Below, piece by piece: positions 27,727 to 39,200 of a stretch of DNA of 64,000 nt (position 1 is its first letter; each line of letters starts with the position of its first letter). The stretch spans positions 62,001 through 126,000 of the forward strand of contig NZ_KE384096.1 of NCBI RefSeq assembly GCF_000423825.1, given 5' to 3'. The stretch comes from Thermithiobacillus tepidarius DSM 3134 (GTDB taxonomy: Bacteria > Pseudomonadota > Gammaproteobacteria > Acidithiobacillales > Thermithiobacillaceae). Below the pieces are notes generated by a model. That model saw nothing but the letters and a program-made list of their open reading frames with translations. It was not told the origin of the DNA and made no database searches. A program made the position numbers and the translations under genes.

Positions 27727-28608
27727 ATGAGCATTCTCGTTGATCGCAACACCAAGGTCATCTGCCAGGGCTTCACCGGCAAGCAGGGCACGTTCCATTC
27801 GGAGCAGGCCATCGCCTACGGCACCCGGATGGTCGGCGGCGTGACGCCCGGCAAGGGCGGCGGCACGCATCTGGATCTGCCGGTCTTCGACACGGTGCGC
27901 GAGGCGGTGGACGCCACCGGCGCCGACGCCACGGTCATCTATGTGCCGTCGCCCTTCGCCGCCGACTCGATCCTGGAAGCCTGCGAGGCCGGCATTCCGC
28001 TCATCGTCTGCATCACCGAGGGCATCCCGGTGCAGGACATGCTCAAGGTCAAGGCCTATCTGCAGCATCACGGCGCGCGCCTGATCGGCCCCAACTGCCC
28101 GGGCGTCATCACCCCCGGCGCGTGCAAGATCGGCATCATGCCCGGCGCCATCCACCAGCCCGGCCGCGTGGGCATCGTCTCGCGCTCCGGCACCCTCACC
28201 TACGAGGCCGTGGACCAGACCACCAAGGCCGGCCTGGGGCAGAGCACCTGCGTGGGCATCGGCGGTGACCCCATCACCGGCATGGACTTCATCGAGGTGC
28301 TCGGCCTCTTCGAGGCCGATCCGCAGACCGAAGCCATCGTCATGGTCGGCGAGATCGGCGGGCGCGCCGAGGAGGAGGCCGCCGAGTTCATCAAGCGCCA
28401 CGTGAGCAAGCCCGTGATCGGCTTCATCGCCGGCATCACCGCGCCGGCCGGCAAGCGCATGGGCCACGCCGGCGCCATCATCGACGGCGGCAGCGGCACC
28501 GCCGAAGCCAAGTACGCGGCCCTGGAGGCCGCCGGCGTGCACACCGTGCGCTCGCCCGCCGACATCGGCGCCAAGGTGGCGGCGGTGCTCGGCGCCGGCA
28601 AGAGTTGA
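27727..28608 (+). CDS. sucD: Succinyl-CoA synthetase alpha subunit
   Basis: Carries the phosphohistidine intermediate of succinyl-CoA synthetase. At 293 residues it matches the usual length. The CoA-binding Rossmann domain opens with [39 protein letters not shown] and KRMGHAGAI follow, with active-site His247 (E. coli His246). An AAGG site precedes the ATG. The gene is separated from sucC by the small tail-anchored protein gene. A REP unit sits about 57 bases after the stop. Confidence 0.96.
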   Translation: MSILVDRNTKVICQGFTGKQGTFHSEQAIAYGTRMVGGVTPGKGGGTHLDLPVFDTVREAVDATGADATVIYVPSPFAADSILEACEAGIPLIVCITEGIPVQDMLKVKAYLQHHGARLIGPNCPGVITPGACKIGIMPGAIHQPGRVGIVSRSGTLTYEAVDQTTKAGLGQSTCVGIGGDPITGMDFIEVLGLFEADPQTEAIVMVGEIGGRAEEEAAEFIKRHVSKPVIGFIAGITAPAGKRMGHAGAIIDGGSGTAEAKYAALEAAGVHTVRSPADIGAKVAAVLGAGKS

Positions 28609-28664
28609 TGTCGCGGATGCCGGATTGCCGGTCTGGCTCGCCGATGGTGCCGTGGCGCAGGTTT

Positions 28665-28687
28665 GTAGGAGCGAGCTTGCTCGCGAT
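28665..28687 (+). repeat. REP-type palindromic repeat (unit 7)
   Basis: GTAGGAGCGAGCTTGCTCGC then GAT, differing from units 3 and 5 by one base in the centre. Single copy in the gap between sucD and the NAD synthetase gene. Confidence 0.8.
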
Positions 28688-28829
28688 CGCCGTTTGATTC
28701 ATTCATGCACGCTCTCGCGCCTCTCGGCCCAGGGAAAGAACGCATGCAAAACCTGCTTCATTTTTCTCTCGCCGCGCCAATGGAGATTGCCGGCTGCTGC
28801 ACCTTCCGGTTGAGCGGAGCACGCACCCC

Positions 28830-30461
28830 ATGAAAATCGCCCTGGCCCAGCTCAATCTCACCGTCGGCGACCTGCAGGGCAACTGCGCGCGCCTGCGCGC
28901 CGCCGCCGAGGAGGCGCTGGCCCGGGGGGCGGACTTCATGGTCACGCCCGAGCTGGCGCTGACCGGCTATCCGCCCGAGGACCTCCTGCTGCGTCCCGAC
29001 TTCCTGCGCGCCGCCGAGGCGGCCCTGCACGATCTGGCGCGCCAGCTCCCGCCCATCCCCGTCATCGTCGGCCATCCGCAGCGGCAGAACGACCGGCTCT
29101 ACAACGCCGCCAGCCTGCTGCAGGAAGGCGCGGTGCGGGCCAGCTATCACAAGCACTGCCTGCCCAACTACGCCGTCTTCGACGAAAAGCGCTACTTCAC
29201 CGCCGGCGCCCAGCCCTGCGTGGTGCGGATCGGCCGGGCAGCGGTGGGCATCACCATCTGCGAGGACGGCTGGTGCGGCGCCGCGCCCCTGGCCGCGGCC
29301 AAGGCCGCCGGCGCGGAGCTCATCGTCAATCTCAACGCCTCGCCCTACCACATGGACAAGCAGCTCCTGCGCGAGGACGTCATCGGCCAGCGCGCCCGGG
29401 AAACCGGGCTGCCCATCGTCTACGTCAACCTGGTGGGCGGCCAGGACGAGCTGGTCTTCGACGGCGGCTCCTTCGTCATGAGCGCCGACGGCCTGGTGAC
29501 GCAGCGCGCCCCGGCCTGCGCCGAGGGCCTCTACCTGGCCGAGTTCGAGGCGCAGGACGGCCGGCTGGCGCCGCGGCCGGGCCCGCTCACCCCCATCGCG
29601 CCGCTGGAACGGCAGGTCTACGAGGTGCTCAAGCTCGGCGTGCGCGACTACGTGGACAAGAACGGCTTTCCCGGCGTGGTGCTGGGCCTGTCCGGCGGCG
29701 TGGACTCGGCCCTGACCCTGGCCATCGCCGCCGACGCCCTGGGCGCGGCGCGGGTGGAGGCGGTCATGATGCCCTCGCCCTATACCGCCGCCATGAGCCT
29801 GGAGGACGCCCGCGCCGAGGCCGAGGCGCTCGGCATCGGCTACAGCGAGATTCCCATCCGCGGCGTCTTCGAGGCCTTCAAGACCACCCTGGCCGCCGAG
29901 TTCGCCGCCTTCCCCAAGCGTCCGGGCGACGTGACCGAGGAAAACCTGCAGGCGCGCATCCGCGGCAACCTGCTCATGGCCGTGTCCAACCGCAAGGGCT
30001 ACCTGGTGCTCACCACCGGCAACAAGAGCGAGATGGCGGTGGGCTACGCCACCCTCTACGGCGACATGGCCGGCGGCTTCGCCGTCATCAAGGACGTGCC
30101 CAAGACCCTGGTCTACCGCCTGTCCCGCTACCGCAACCAGCTCGGCCAAGTCATCCCCGAGCGCGTGCTCACCCGCCCGCCGTCGGCGGAGCTCGCCCCC
30201 GACCAGAAAGACACCGACAGCCTGCCGCCCTACGAGCAGCTCGATCCCATCATCGAGGCCTACGTGGAACAGGACCGCGCGGCGGCGGATATCGTGCGCA
30301 TGGGCTATCCTGAGGATATGGTGCGGCGCGTGATCCGCATGATCGACCGCAACGAGTACAAGCGCCGCCAGGCCGCCCCCGGCGTGCGCATCAGCCCGCG
30401 CGCCTTCGGCAAGGACCGCCGCTATCCGATCACCAACCGTTACCCGACCTGGGAATCCTGA
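28830..30461 (+). CDS. nadE: Glutamine-dependent NAD+ synthetase
   Basis: Last step of NAD synthesis: amidates nicotinate adenine dinucleotide using ammonia from glutamine. Of 543 residues, the N-terminal nitrilase-like glutaminase (1 to about 250) holds the triad Glu41 (TPELALTGY), Lys108 (YHKHCLPNY) and Cys144 (ITICEDGW). The C-terminal synthetase (about 270-543) has the P-loop GLSGGVDSALT and TTGNKSEMAVGYATLYGD. Both halves are intact, so it should not depend on free ammonia. PII follows 15 bases downstream, a pairing that could link NAD synthesis to nitrogen status. Confidence 0.95.
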   Translation: MKIALAQLNLTVGDLQGNCARLRAAAEEALARGADFMVTPELALTGYPPEDLLLRPDFLRAAEAALHDLARQLPPIPVIVGHPQRQNDRLYNAASLLQEGAVRASYHKHCLPNYAVFDEKRYFTAGAQPCVVRIGRAAVGITICEDGWCGAAPLAAAKAAGAELIVNLNASPYHMDKQLLREDVIGQRARETGLPIVYVNLVGGQDELVFDGGSFVMSADGLVTQRAPACAEGLYLAEFEAQDGRLAPRPGPLTPIAPLERQVYEVLKLGVRDYVDKNGFPGVVLGLSGGVDSALTLAIAADALGAARVEAVMMPSPYTAAMSLEDARAEAEALGIGYSEIPIRGVFEAFKTTLAAEFAAFPKRPGDVTEENLQARIRGNLLMAVSNRKGYLVLTTGNKSEMAVGYATLYGDMAGGFAVIKDVPKTLVYRLSRYRNQLGQVIPERVLTRPPSAELAPDQKDTDSLPPYEQLDPIIEAYVEQDRAAADIVRMGYPEDMVRRVIRMIDRNEYKRRQAAPGVRISPRAFGKDRRYPITNRYPTWES

Positions 30462-30815
<354 letters not shown>

Positions 30816-30960
30816 CCGCAGGAGGCCGGGGCGCGCGGCCGTGCGATGCTGCGGACGCTGCGCTGGCGCCATGGGCCGGCCTCGGCAAATCTGATTCAGT
30901 ATCTTCTCCGATGACCCTGCTTGGCGGAAGGCAAAACCGCTGAAGCCGAGTCAGGTCAGC

Positions 30961-30986
30961 CGCGGCCGGGCATGCAGCCGGCCGCG
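30961..30986. other. Perfect 9-bp inverted repeat, possible terminator
   Basis: CGCGGCCGG, eight bases, CCGGCCGCG. It lies about 150 bases after the PII stop in a gene-free stretch of over 500 bases. No T run follows in either direction, so its role as a terminator is doubtful. I saw no convincing promoter for the downstream secretion genes here. Confidence 0.3.
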
Positions 30987-31359
30987 CCGTCCTTCCAATG
31001 AATCCCGCCTGGCAGCCGGCCCTGAAATCATCCACCCACGTTTCCTTTGGCCGGATTTGAGCTATTTTTCATTTCGGCTTGGCTGTTCGATTGGCATGTC
31101 CGCGCGGCGGCAGCCAAGCGCTGCGCCAAAAGCACAACGGCCACCGCGTCCCCAGGGCAGTGTCTGCAAGACACGATAAAATGACAGTGCCCAGTGCCGC
31201 ACCCGAAAATAACAAGAACGGGCATGATAAGAATGGGCTTCGAAGCAACGGGAGAGTTCCAGAAGGAAATCAGGCTTTCAGCTCTTGAAGTCTGGTTTGT
31301 GGGCGCGGCGCAGGGCGCACAAGGGCCTGTGCAAACAGCTGGCGCTGCCATGCGGGGAG

Positions 31360-33126
31360 ATGGGGCGCTTGCCGCGGGCCGTTGATCCGCAGCGGATGGC
31401 ACGCACTCCGGGCGGCGCAGCGCTCGCGCTTTGCCTTGCCTGCCTGCAGCCTGCTTGGGCATGGGCGGAAGTCGTGCTGCCCGAGGAAGCCGCCAACCAG
31501 GAATTCCTGCGCCAGCAGGAGCGGGAAAGAGCATTGCGGCAGCAGCAGGAACAAACCCCCGACGTGCGCCTGCAGCGCCCGCCGTCAGCCGACGCGGATC
31601 GCCTGCCCAGCGAAGAGTCGCCCTGCTTCCCCATCGAACGGATCGCGCTGCACGGCGATGATGCCGTGCGCTTTCAGTGGGCGCTCGCGGCGGCGGATCG
31701 CGCCGAGGGCGGCCATGCCGATGTGGCTGCCGGGCGTTGCCTGGGCGCTCGCGGCATCAACCTGGTGATGAAGCGGGTGCAAAATGCCATCGTGCAGCGC
31801 GGCTACATTACCGCTCGCGTGCTTGCCGAGCCGCAGGACCTGCGAACAGGCACGCTCGACCTGACCCTGATTCCCGGGCGGATCCGCCGCATCCGTTTTG
31901 CCGAGGGCACGGATCCGCGCGCCACACGCTGGAACGCGGTACCCGCCCGCGCGGGTGATCTGCTCAACCTGCGCGATGTCGAGCAGGCGCTGGAAAACTT
32001 CAAGCGCGTCCCCACCGCCGATGCGGACACTCAAATCACCCCCGCCGAGGGCACCGACGCCAAACCCGGAGAAAGCGACCTCGTAATTCAGTGGAAGCAG
32101 CGCATTCCCTTGCGCTTGAGCGTGTTCGCCGATGACTCTGGCACCGAAGCCACCGGCAAGTACCAAGGCGGGGTGACGCTGTCTTTCGATCATCTGTGGA
32201 CGCTGAATGACCTATTCTACGCCAGCTTCAACCGTGATCTCGGCGGCGGCGATCCGGGGCGGCGTGGCACCCGTGGCTATGCCGTTCATTATTCGGTGCC
32301 CTTCGGTTATTGGCTGCTCGGCTTTACCGCGAGCAGCAGCCGCTATTTCCAGTCGGTGGCCGGCGCCAGTCAGACCTACCTCTACAGCGGCGAAAGCCGC
32401 AACGCCGACATCAAGCTATCCCGCCTGCTTTACCGGGACGCGGTGCGCAAGACCGTCCTGTCGCTGCGCGGCTGGACACGCTCCTCCAGGAACTACATCG
32501 ATGACACCGAAGTGGAAGTGCAGCGCCGCCGCATGGCGGGCTGGGATGTCGGCCTGACGCACCGCCAGTTCATCGGCCCCGCCACATTCGACCTGGGCCT
32601 CAACCATCGCCGCGGCACCGGCGCCATGGGCGCTCTGCCCGCGCCGGAGGAAGCCTTTGGTGAAGGCACGTCCCGGCCCCGGATCATCATGGCGGACGCG
32701 CAACTGAATGTGCCCTTCGCCCTCGGCGCCCAGCGCCTGCGCTATCTAGGAGCGGCTCGCGCCCAGTGGAATCAGACGCCGCTGGTGCCGCAGGATCGCT
32801 TCGCCATTGGCGGGCGCTACACCGTGCGCGGCTTCGACGGTGAGAATCTTCTGTCGGCCGAGCGTGGCTGGCTGTTGCGCAACGATCTGGGCTGGACCTT
32901 GGGCCGCAGCGGGCAGGAACTTTACCTGGGAGCCGATCACGGCGAGGTGGACGGCCCGAGCAGCGAAAGCCTCATCGGCACGCGACTGACCGGCGCCGTA
33001 TTGGGTCTGCGGGGCGGCTACAAAGGCCTGAGCTACGATGTCTTCATCGGCGGGCCGATCCGCAAGCCGGCGGGTTTCGAGACTGCTTCCCGGGTGGCCG
33101 GCTTCAATCTCGCCTGGTCGCTGTGA
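31360..33126 (+). CDS. TpsB/CdiB outer-membrane transporter (two-partner secretion)
   Basis: An outer-membrane beta-barrel that exports the large exoprotein encoded next. From the chosen ATG it has 588 residues: a signal peptide ending PAWAWA, a proline/glutamine-rich linker, a POTRA region (about 85-200; FPIERIALHG, GYITARVLAEPQDL, LIPGRIRRIRF) and a 16-strand-type barrel (about 250-588). The TpsB motif VRGFDGE...LSAERGWLLRNDL is the loop that plugs and gates the pore. The barrel ends FNLAWSL with no terminal Phe. The start is uncertain: TTG 31285 and ATG 31396 are in the same frame. Gene order TpsB-TpsA-immunity is the E. coli CDI order. Confidence 0.88.
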   Translation: MGRLPRAVDPQRMARTPGGAALALCLACLQPAWAWAEVVLPEEAANQEFLRQQERERALRQQQEQTPDVRLQRPPSADADRLPSEESPCFPIERIALHGDDAVRFQWALAAADRAEGGHADVAAGRCLGARGINLVMKRVQNAIVQRGYITARVLAEPQDLRTGTLDLTLIPGRIRRIRFAEGTDPRATRWNAVPARAGDLLNLRDVEQALENFKRVPTADADTQITPAEGTDAKPGESDLVIQWKQRIPLRLSVFADDSGTEATGKYQGGVTLSFDHLWTLNDLFYASFNRDLGGGDPGRRGTRGYAVHYSVPFGYWLLGFTASSSRYFQSVAGASQTYLYSGESRNADIKLSRLLYRDAVRKTVLSLRGWTRSSRNYIDDTEVEVQRRRMAGWDVGLTHRQFIGPATFDLGLNHRRGTGAMGALPAPEEAFGEGTSRPRIIMADAQLNVPFALGAQRLRYLGAARAQWNQTPLVPQDRFAIGGRYTVRGFDGENLLSAERGWLLRNDLGWTLGRSGQELYLGADHGEVDGPSSESLIGTRLTGAVLGLRGGYKGLSYDVFIGGPIRKPAGFETASRVAGFNLAWSL

Positions 33127-33243
33127 GGCGGATGCCGGCAGCTTGGCAGGGAGTAGTCGCACACGCAACAACCCGAGACGGTACCCGCCTGCGACATGGG
33201 CTGCCGGCTCCAATCATACGAAAAACATGGCAGGGAGATCTGC

Positions 33244-36200
33244 ATGAACAAGCGCCTGTACCGCGTCATCTTCAACGAGGCTCTCGGCATGCCGATGGTC
33301 GTGGCCGAAACGGCGGCCAGCCGGGGCAAGGGAGCAGGCAGGGCGGCGGGGAGTGCGGACGTCCGGCCACGGATGCCGCGTCATGCGGCACGTCTCATGG
33401 TGCGTTCGCTGGTCCTCGGGCTTTGGGCGGCACTCGGCTTGGCCATGTGGCCGGCCGCCGGACATGGGCAAATCGTAGCGGATCCGAACGCCCCGGCCAA
33501 CCAGCGCCCGACCATACTGAACGCCGCCAATGGCGTGCCGCAGATCGATATCCAGACTCCGAGCGCGGCGGGGGTTTCGCGCAACACCTACAGCCAGTTC
33601 GACGTGCAACAGCAGGGGGCGATCCTCAACAATTCGCGCACCGACGCGCAAACCCAACTGGGCGGCTGGATACGCGGCAATCCCTGGTTGGCCGCGGGCA
33701 CGGCGCGGGTGATTCTCAATGAGGTCAACTCCAGCAACCCCAGCCTGCTGCACGGCTACGTCGAAGTGGCGGGCAGCCGCGCGCAGGTGGTCATCGCCAA
33801 CCCCGCCGGCGTGACCTGCGATGGCTGCGGCTTCATCAACGCCAATCGCGCCACGCTGACGACGGGCACGCCGGTCTTGAATGGCGGCAATCTCGAAGGC
33901 TATCGGGTTCAGGGCGGCGCGATCACGGTGACTGGCGCAGGTTTGGATGCCAGCCGGACGGACTACGCCGGCCTGATCGCCCGGGCCGTGCAGGTCAACG
34001 CGGGCATCTGGGCCAAGCAACTCAAAGCGGTCGCCGGGGCCGGACAGGTGGAGGTGGACGGCAGCGGCGAGCTGAGCGGGGCCACGCCCGGGGCCGGCGC
34101 AGGCACGGTTCCCGCCTTCGCCATCGATGTCGCCCAGTTGGGCGGCATGTACGCCGGCAAGATCACCCTCGTGGGCACCGAGGCGGGAGTCGGGGTGCGC
34201 AACGCCGGGTACATCGGCGCCAGTGCCGGCGACGTGACCGTCACTGTCGATGGCCGCCTGGAAAACGCCGGCCGTATCACCAGTACGGGCAACACGCAGG
34301 TCGACGGCCAGGCCGGCATCGACAACAGCGGCGCCATACACGCCCAAGGCAATGTCAGCCTTGACACGCGCGGCGACATCGCCAACAGCGGCTCCATCGC
34401 CGCGCAAGGCGACGCGACGCTGACGGCCAATGGCGCGAACAGCCGGATCGCCGGCACGCGCGAGTCGGTCTTTGCCGCCGGCGTGCAAGCCGACGGCCGC
34501 ATCGGCACCGGCGGCGCACTCGCGCTCGACGCCACCCAGCTCATCGCCGCCCACGGGCAAAACCTGAGCGGGGACAGCGGCCGCCTGGCGGCCCGGGCGC
34601 TCGAGCTGTCCGGCAGCCAAAGCAGCGCGCAACGCTGGCATCTGCAGGCGAGCGCTGGCGACGTCGACGCCAGCGGCGCCGCGATAGTCGCCGAAGACAC
34701 GCTGACGGTCAGCGCCGGCCAGACCCTGCGCACCGACGGCGCCAGGCTCTCCGCGGGGCAGATCAGCGCCATTGCCCATGATCTTTCCAATATCCAAGGC
34801 AAGATCGTCCAGGCCGGGGCGGGCGACCTGACGCTCAGCCTGCCGGGCAGCCTCGACAACACCCAGGGGCGGATCGCCGGCAACAGCCGGAATTTGGACA
34901 TCGCGGCGGCCACCCTGGTCAATACCGACGGCATGATCGAGCATGCCGGCGACGGCCGCCTCGGGTTGAGCGCCACCATGCTGGATGGCGCGCGCGGGCA
35001 GATCGGCAGCAACGGCCTGCTCGATATCCGGACGGCTTCCGCCATGCTGGACGGCGCGATCACGAAGGCCCGGCAGCTGGCCATCGACAGCGATGCCCTC
35101 TCCAACCGGGGCGGCGCGCTGGTGCAGACTGGCAGCGGTACGGCCACCGTCACCGCCCGCGCAAGCTTCGACAACACCGGCGGCACGCTGAGCAGCAACG
35201 GCAGCACGGTGCTCACCCTCGGCGATCTGGTCAACCGTGGCGGGACGATCCAGGCCGCCGGACCTGACGCTGCCGATCTCGCCATCGACGCCGCGGGGCG
35301 CATCGACAACGGCGCGCAGCATGGTGTCGGAGGCAGGCTGGCCGCGAGCGGCAATACCCGGATCACGGCCGACAGCCTGAGCAACGCCCAGGGACAGATC
35401 ACCGGCGGGCAAAATCTGGCCCTTCGTGCCGCCCAGGATCTCGCCAACGTGCAGGGCCTCCTGGCCGCCCAGCAGGATCTCAGCCTCGGCGCCGGCCGCA
35501 TCGACAATCGCCACGGCACCATCGGTGCCGTGCAGGGCCAGACGAGCGTCAGCGCCGGCTCGGGCGCCCTCGACAATACCGCCGGGCGCATCGAAGCCGA
35601 GCGCAGCGTTGCCGTGGATGCCGCCGGCCTGATCAACGCCGACGGCACCATCGCCGGCAGCAGCCTGGCCTTGAACAGCCAGGGACAAGGCTTGGACAAC
35701 GCCCACGGCCGGATCGGCGCGACGGGTGCGAGCGACGACGGCACGCTCCAGATCCGCAGCGGCATGCTGAACAACGATGCCGGCCTGATCCAGGCCCGGG
35801 GCGCACTCGGCATCGACACGCAGGGCCAGACCCTCATCAACACCAACTCGGGCAGCGGCGGGGTTCTGGGGCAGGGCACCGTGACCCTGGCCACGGGCAG
35901 GCTGGACAACGGCGCCGGCTACATCGGCAGCGCCGGTGCGCTCACGGCCCATGGCACCGCCATCGACAACACCCGCGGCGGCGTGCTCGGCAGTGCCGCC
36001 CGCCTGGACGTGCACGGCACCGCACTGGACAACCGGGGCGGGCAGATCCAGTCGCTTGGCAACATCGATATCGCGCTGGGCGGGGGCACGCTGGACAATA
36101 CCGCAAGCCTCGTGCGTTCGGACGAAACCATGAGCATCGCGGCGGGCAGCATCATCAATGCCGATACCCGGGGGGCTGACCAGGGCCTGGAAGGACGCTC

Positions 36201-39200
36201 GCTTATCCTGAGCGCCCGACAGATGGACAATCGCAATGGCGCCATGCGCGCCGACGATGCCCTGACGCTGACCAGCGACGGCAGCATCGACAACGCCCAG
36301 GGACTGATTTCCTCGGCCAAGGCCGCCACCCTGCAGGACGGCAGCCCCGCCGGTCGGACGTTGACCATCATGAACACCGGCGGCACCCTGATCGCGGGGC
36401 AGCATCTGGCGGTGGACGGCGCCGGCTTGAGCGGCGACGGCGTGGTGCTGAGCCAGGGCGATCTCAGCGTCAGGCTGACCCGCGACTACATCCATGCCGG
36501 CCAGTTGCAGGCCAACGGCAACGTCAGCCTGGAAACCGCGGGCACGCTCACCAACCAGTCCAGCCTGCTGGCGGGGGCCGCGCTGCATCTCAAGGCCGCC
36601 ACCATCGACAACCAGGCCAACGGCACCATGCAGGCGGCCCAGGTCTGGCTCGAGGCCACCGATAGCCACACCCTGGTCAACCGTGGATTGATCGACGGCC
36701 GGGACACCGTCATCCAGACCCAGACGCTGAACAACCTGGGCAGCGGCCGCATCTACGGCGATCAGCTCGCCATCGGCAGCAAGATCCTGACCAATGCCGC
36801 CGAAAACGGCGCGGCGCCCGTCATCGCCGCCCGCAACCGACTCGACATCGGCGCGCAGACGCTCGATAACCGCGAGCACGCCCTCATCTTCAGCGCGGGC
36901 GACTTGGTCGTCGGCGGCAGCCTCGACGCCTGCCACTGCGCCACCGGCCGAGCCGACACGCTCAACAACAACAGCGCCACCATCGAAGCGCTCGGCAGCC
37001 TGGACGTGGCCGCCAGGCAGATCAACAACACCAACGAGCACTTCAGCACCTGGGTCGATACGCTGCCCGTGCAGAACATCGTCGAGTATCAGGGCGCGGG
37101 TTCGCCCAACCGCTATACGCCGGGCACGCCCGGGGTGTACATCCACAATGATGAATCGGATCAGCTCATGACGCCGGAAGGCAATTATGAGACTTGGCTG
37201 AGCTACAACTACAACCGGACGATCACCGAAACCAGGGTGCAAAGCTCCGACCCGGCGCAAATGCTGTCCGGCGGCGCCATGCGCATCAGCGCCGATCACC
37301 TGCTCAACGACAAGAGCCGCATCATCGCCGGCGGCGCGCTGACCGGCAATATCGGCAGCCTCGACAACACCGAGGTCGCAGGCGAGAGTACCATTACTGA
37401 TTCCGGCAGCGTCGTTTCATTCTGGAGAGACCATAAAAGGGGTCGTGACGGGACGGGCACAAGCACGGCCGCCTACTATCCCCCAGCCACCGTCGTAGCC
37501 ATCTCCCTGACGCCCACGGTCTACCAGCAAAACACCGCGCCCGCCGGTACGGGTACGCGGATCGTTGCCCTGTCAGCCAGCAGCGTCAACCAGGCGCCCG
37601 CGAGCGCTCGCGCCGCCGACGTTGCCATCGGCAGCGGCCCGGCCATCAGTCCCATCACCCAGGTGGCGGCCCTGCACGGCAATGACGCCGGCGGGCCTGC
37701 CATGGTGGTGCGCAGCGGCGGGCTCGATATCCGCGTGCCCGACAACAGCCTGTTCCGCCTGAACCCCACCCCCGACGCCGACTATCTGGTGGAAACCGAT
37801 CCGCGCTTCGCCAGCTACCGTGCCTGGCTCAGCTCCGACTACATGCTGAGCGCCCTGGCGGTCGACCCGGCCCGCACGCAGAAGCGCTTGGGCGACGGCT
37901 TCTACGAGCAAAAACTGATCCGCGAACAGGTGGCCCAGCTCACCGGCCGCCGCTTCCTCGACGGCTATGCCAGCGACGAAGCACAATACCGCGCGCTCAT
38001 GGAGGCCGGCGTGACCTACGCCCGCACCCATGACCTGCGACCGGGCATCGCGCTCAGCGCCGAGCAGATGGCAGCGCTGACCAGCGACATCGTCTGGCTC
38101 GTGGAAAAGGACGTCACTCTGCCCGACGGCCGCACCACCAAGGCCCTGGTGCCGCAGCTCTACGCGCGGGTTCAGGACGGCGACCTGCAGGCCTCTGGCG
38201 CCCTGATCGCCGGCAATGACGTCCAGCTCCAGCTCACCGGCGATCTCGGCAGCAGCGGCACCATCGCCGGGCGTCAGGTGCTGGCGCTGAACGCCGAAAA
38301 CATCAAGAATCTCGGCGGGCGCCTGCTGGGCAACGACGTGGCCGTGCAGGCGCGCACCGACCTCGACAACCTGGGCGGCACCATCGCCGCCGGCCGCAGC
38401 CTCACTGCCGCGGCGGGGCGCGACCTCAACGTCGCCTCCACCACCCGCACCCAAACGAACGGACAGGGCAGCCGCACCCACATCGATCGCGTGGCCGGCC
38501 TGTACGTGACCGGCAGCGGCGGCACCCTGCTCGCCAGTGCCGGACGCGATGTCAACCTGCTGGGCGCCGCCCTGCGCAACGACGGGCCGCCCGTCGACGG
38601 CCAGGCGGCGGGCGGCACGGCCATCGTGGCGGGCAACGACCTCAACCTGGGCACGGTCCAGGAAGCCGGCAGCAATCACATCGTCTGGGACGGCAACAAC
38701 CATCGCAGCGACGCCAGCCGCACGGACGTCGGCACCATCATCCAGGCCCGGGGCGACATCCGCCTGCAGGCGGGCAACGACCTGAGCGCCAAGGCCGCCA
38801 ACGTCACCAGCGAGCAGGGCGCGCTGCTGGCGAGCGCCGGCCGCGATGCCAAGCTCCTGGCCGGCGAAGCCAGAACCCAGGTCGACGAGGCCCACCGGCA
38901 CAAGAGCCGCGGTTTCCTCTCCACTAAAACCATCAGCACGCGCGACACCCTGGACCAGACCAGCGCGCTGGGCACCACCCTGTCGGGCAACACCACCACC
39001 GTGCTGGCCAATCAGGACATCAAGGTCCAAGGCAGCAACGTGGTGAGTACCCAAGGCACCCTGCTGGCCGCGCAGCACGACGTCAGCATCGAAGCCGCCA
39101 CCCAAAGCACCATCGAGGGGCACTTCCGGGACGAGAAGCAGTCGGGCTTGCTCGGCGGCAGCGGCGGCGTCGGCTTCAGCATCGGCGTTCGGCAGCAAAG

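Noticed and set aside
30816-31284. Small ORFs and a promoter ahead of the TpsB gene
   Set aside because: Short frames here have no ribosome sites or family features; GATAAAAT near 31177 resembles a -10 box but lacks a matching -35.
33214-37299. A 1361-codon open frame on the minus strand inside the exoprotein gene
   Set aside because: It mirrors the repeat coding frame of the exoprotein. Its composition is repetitive Gly/Ala/Val/Asp with no domain; long antisense frames are expected at this G+C.
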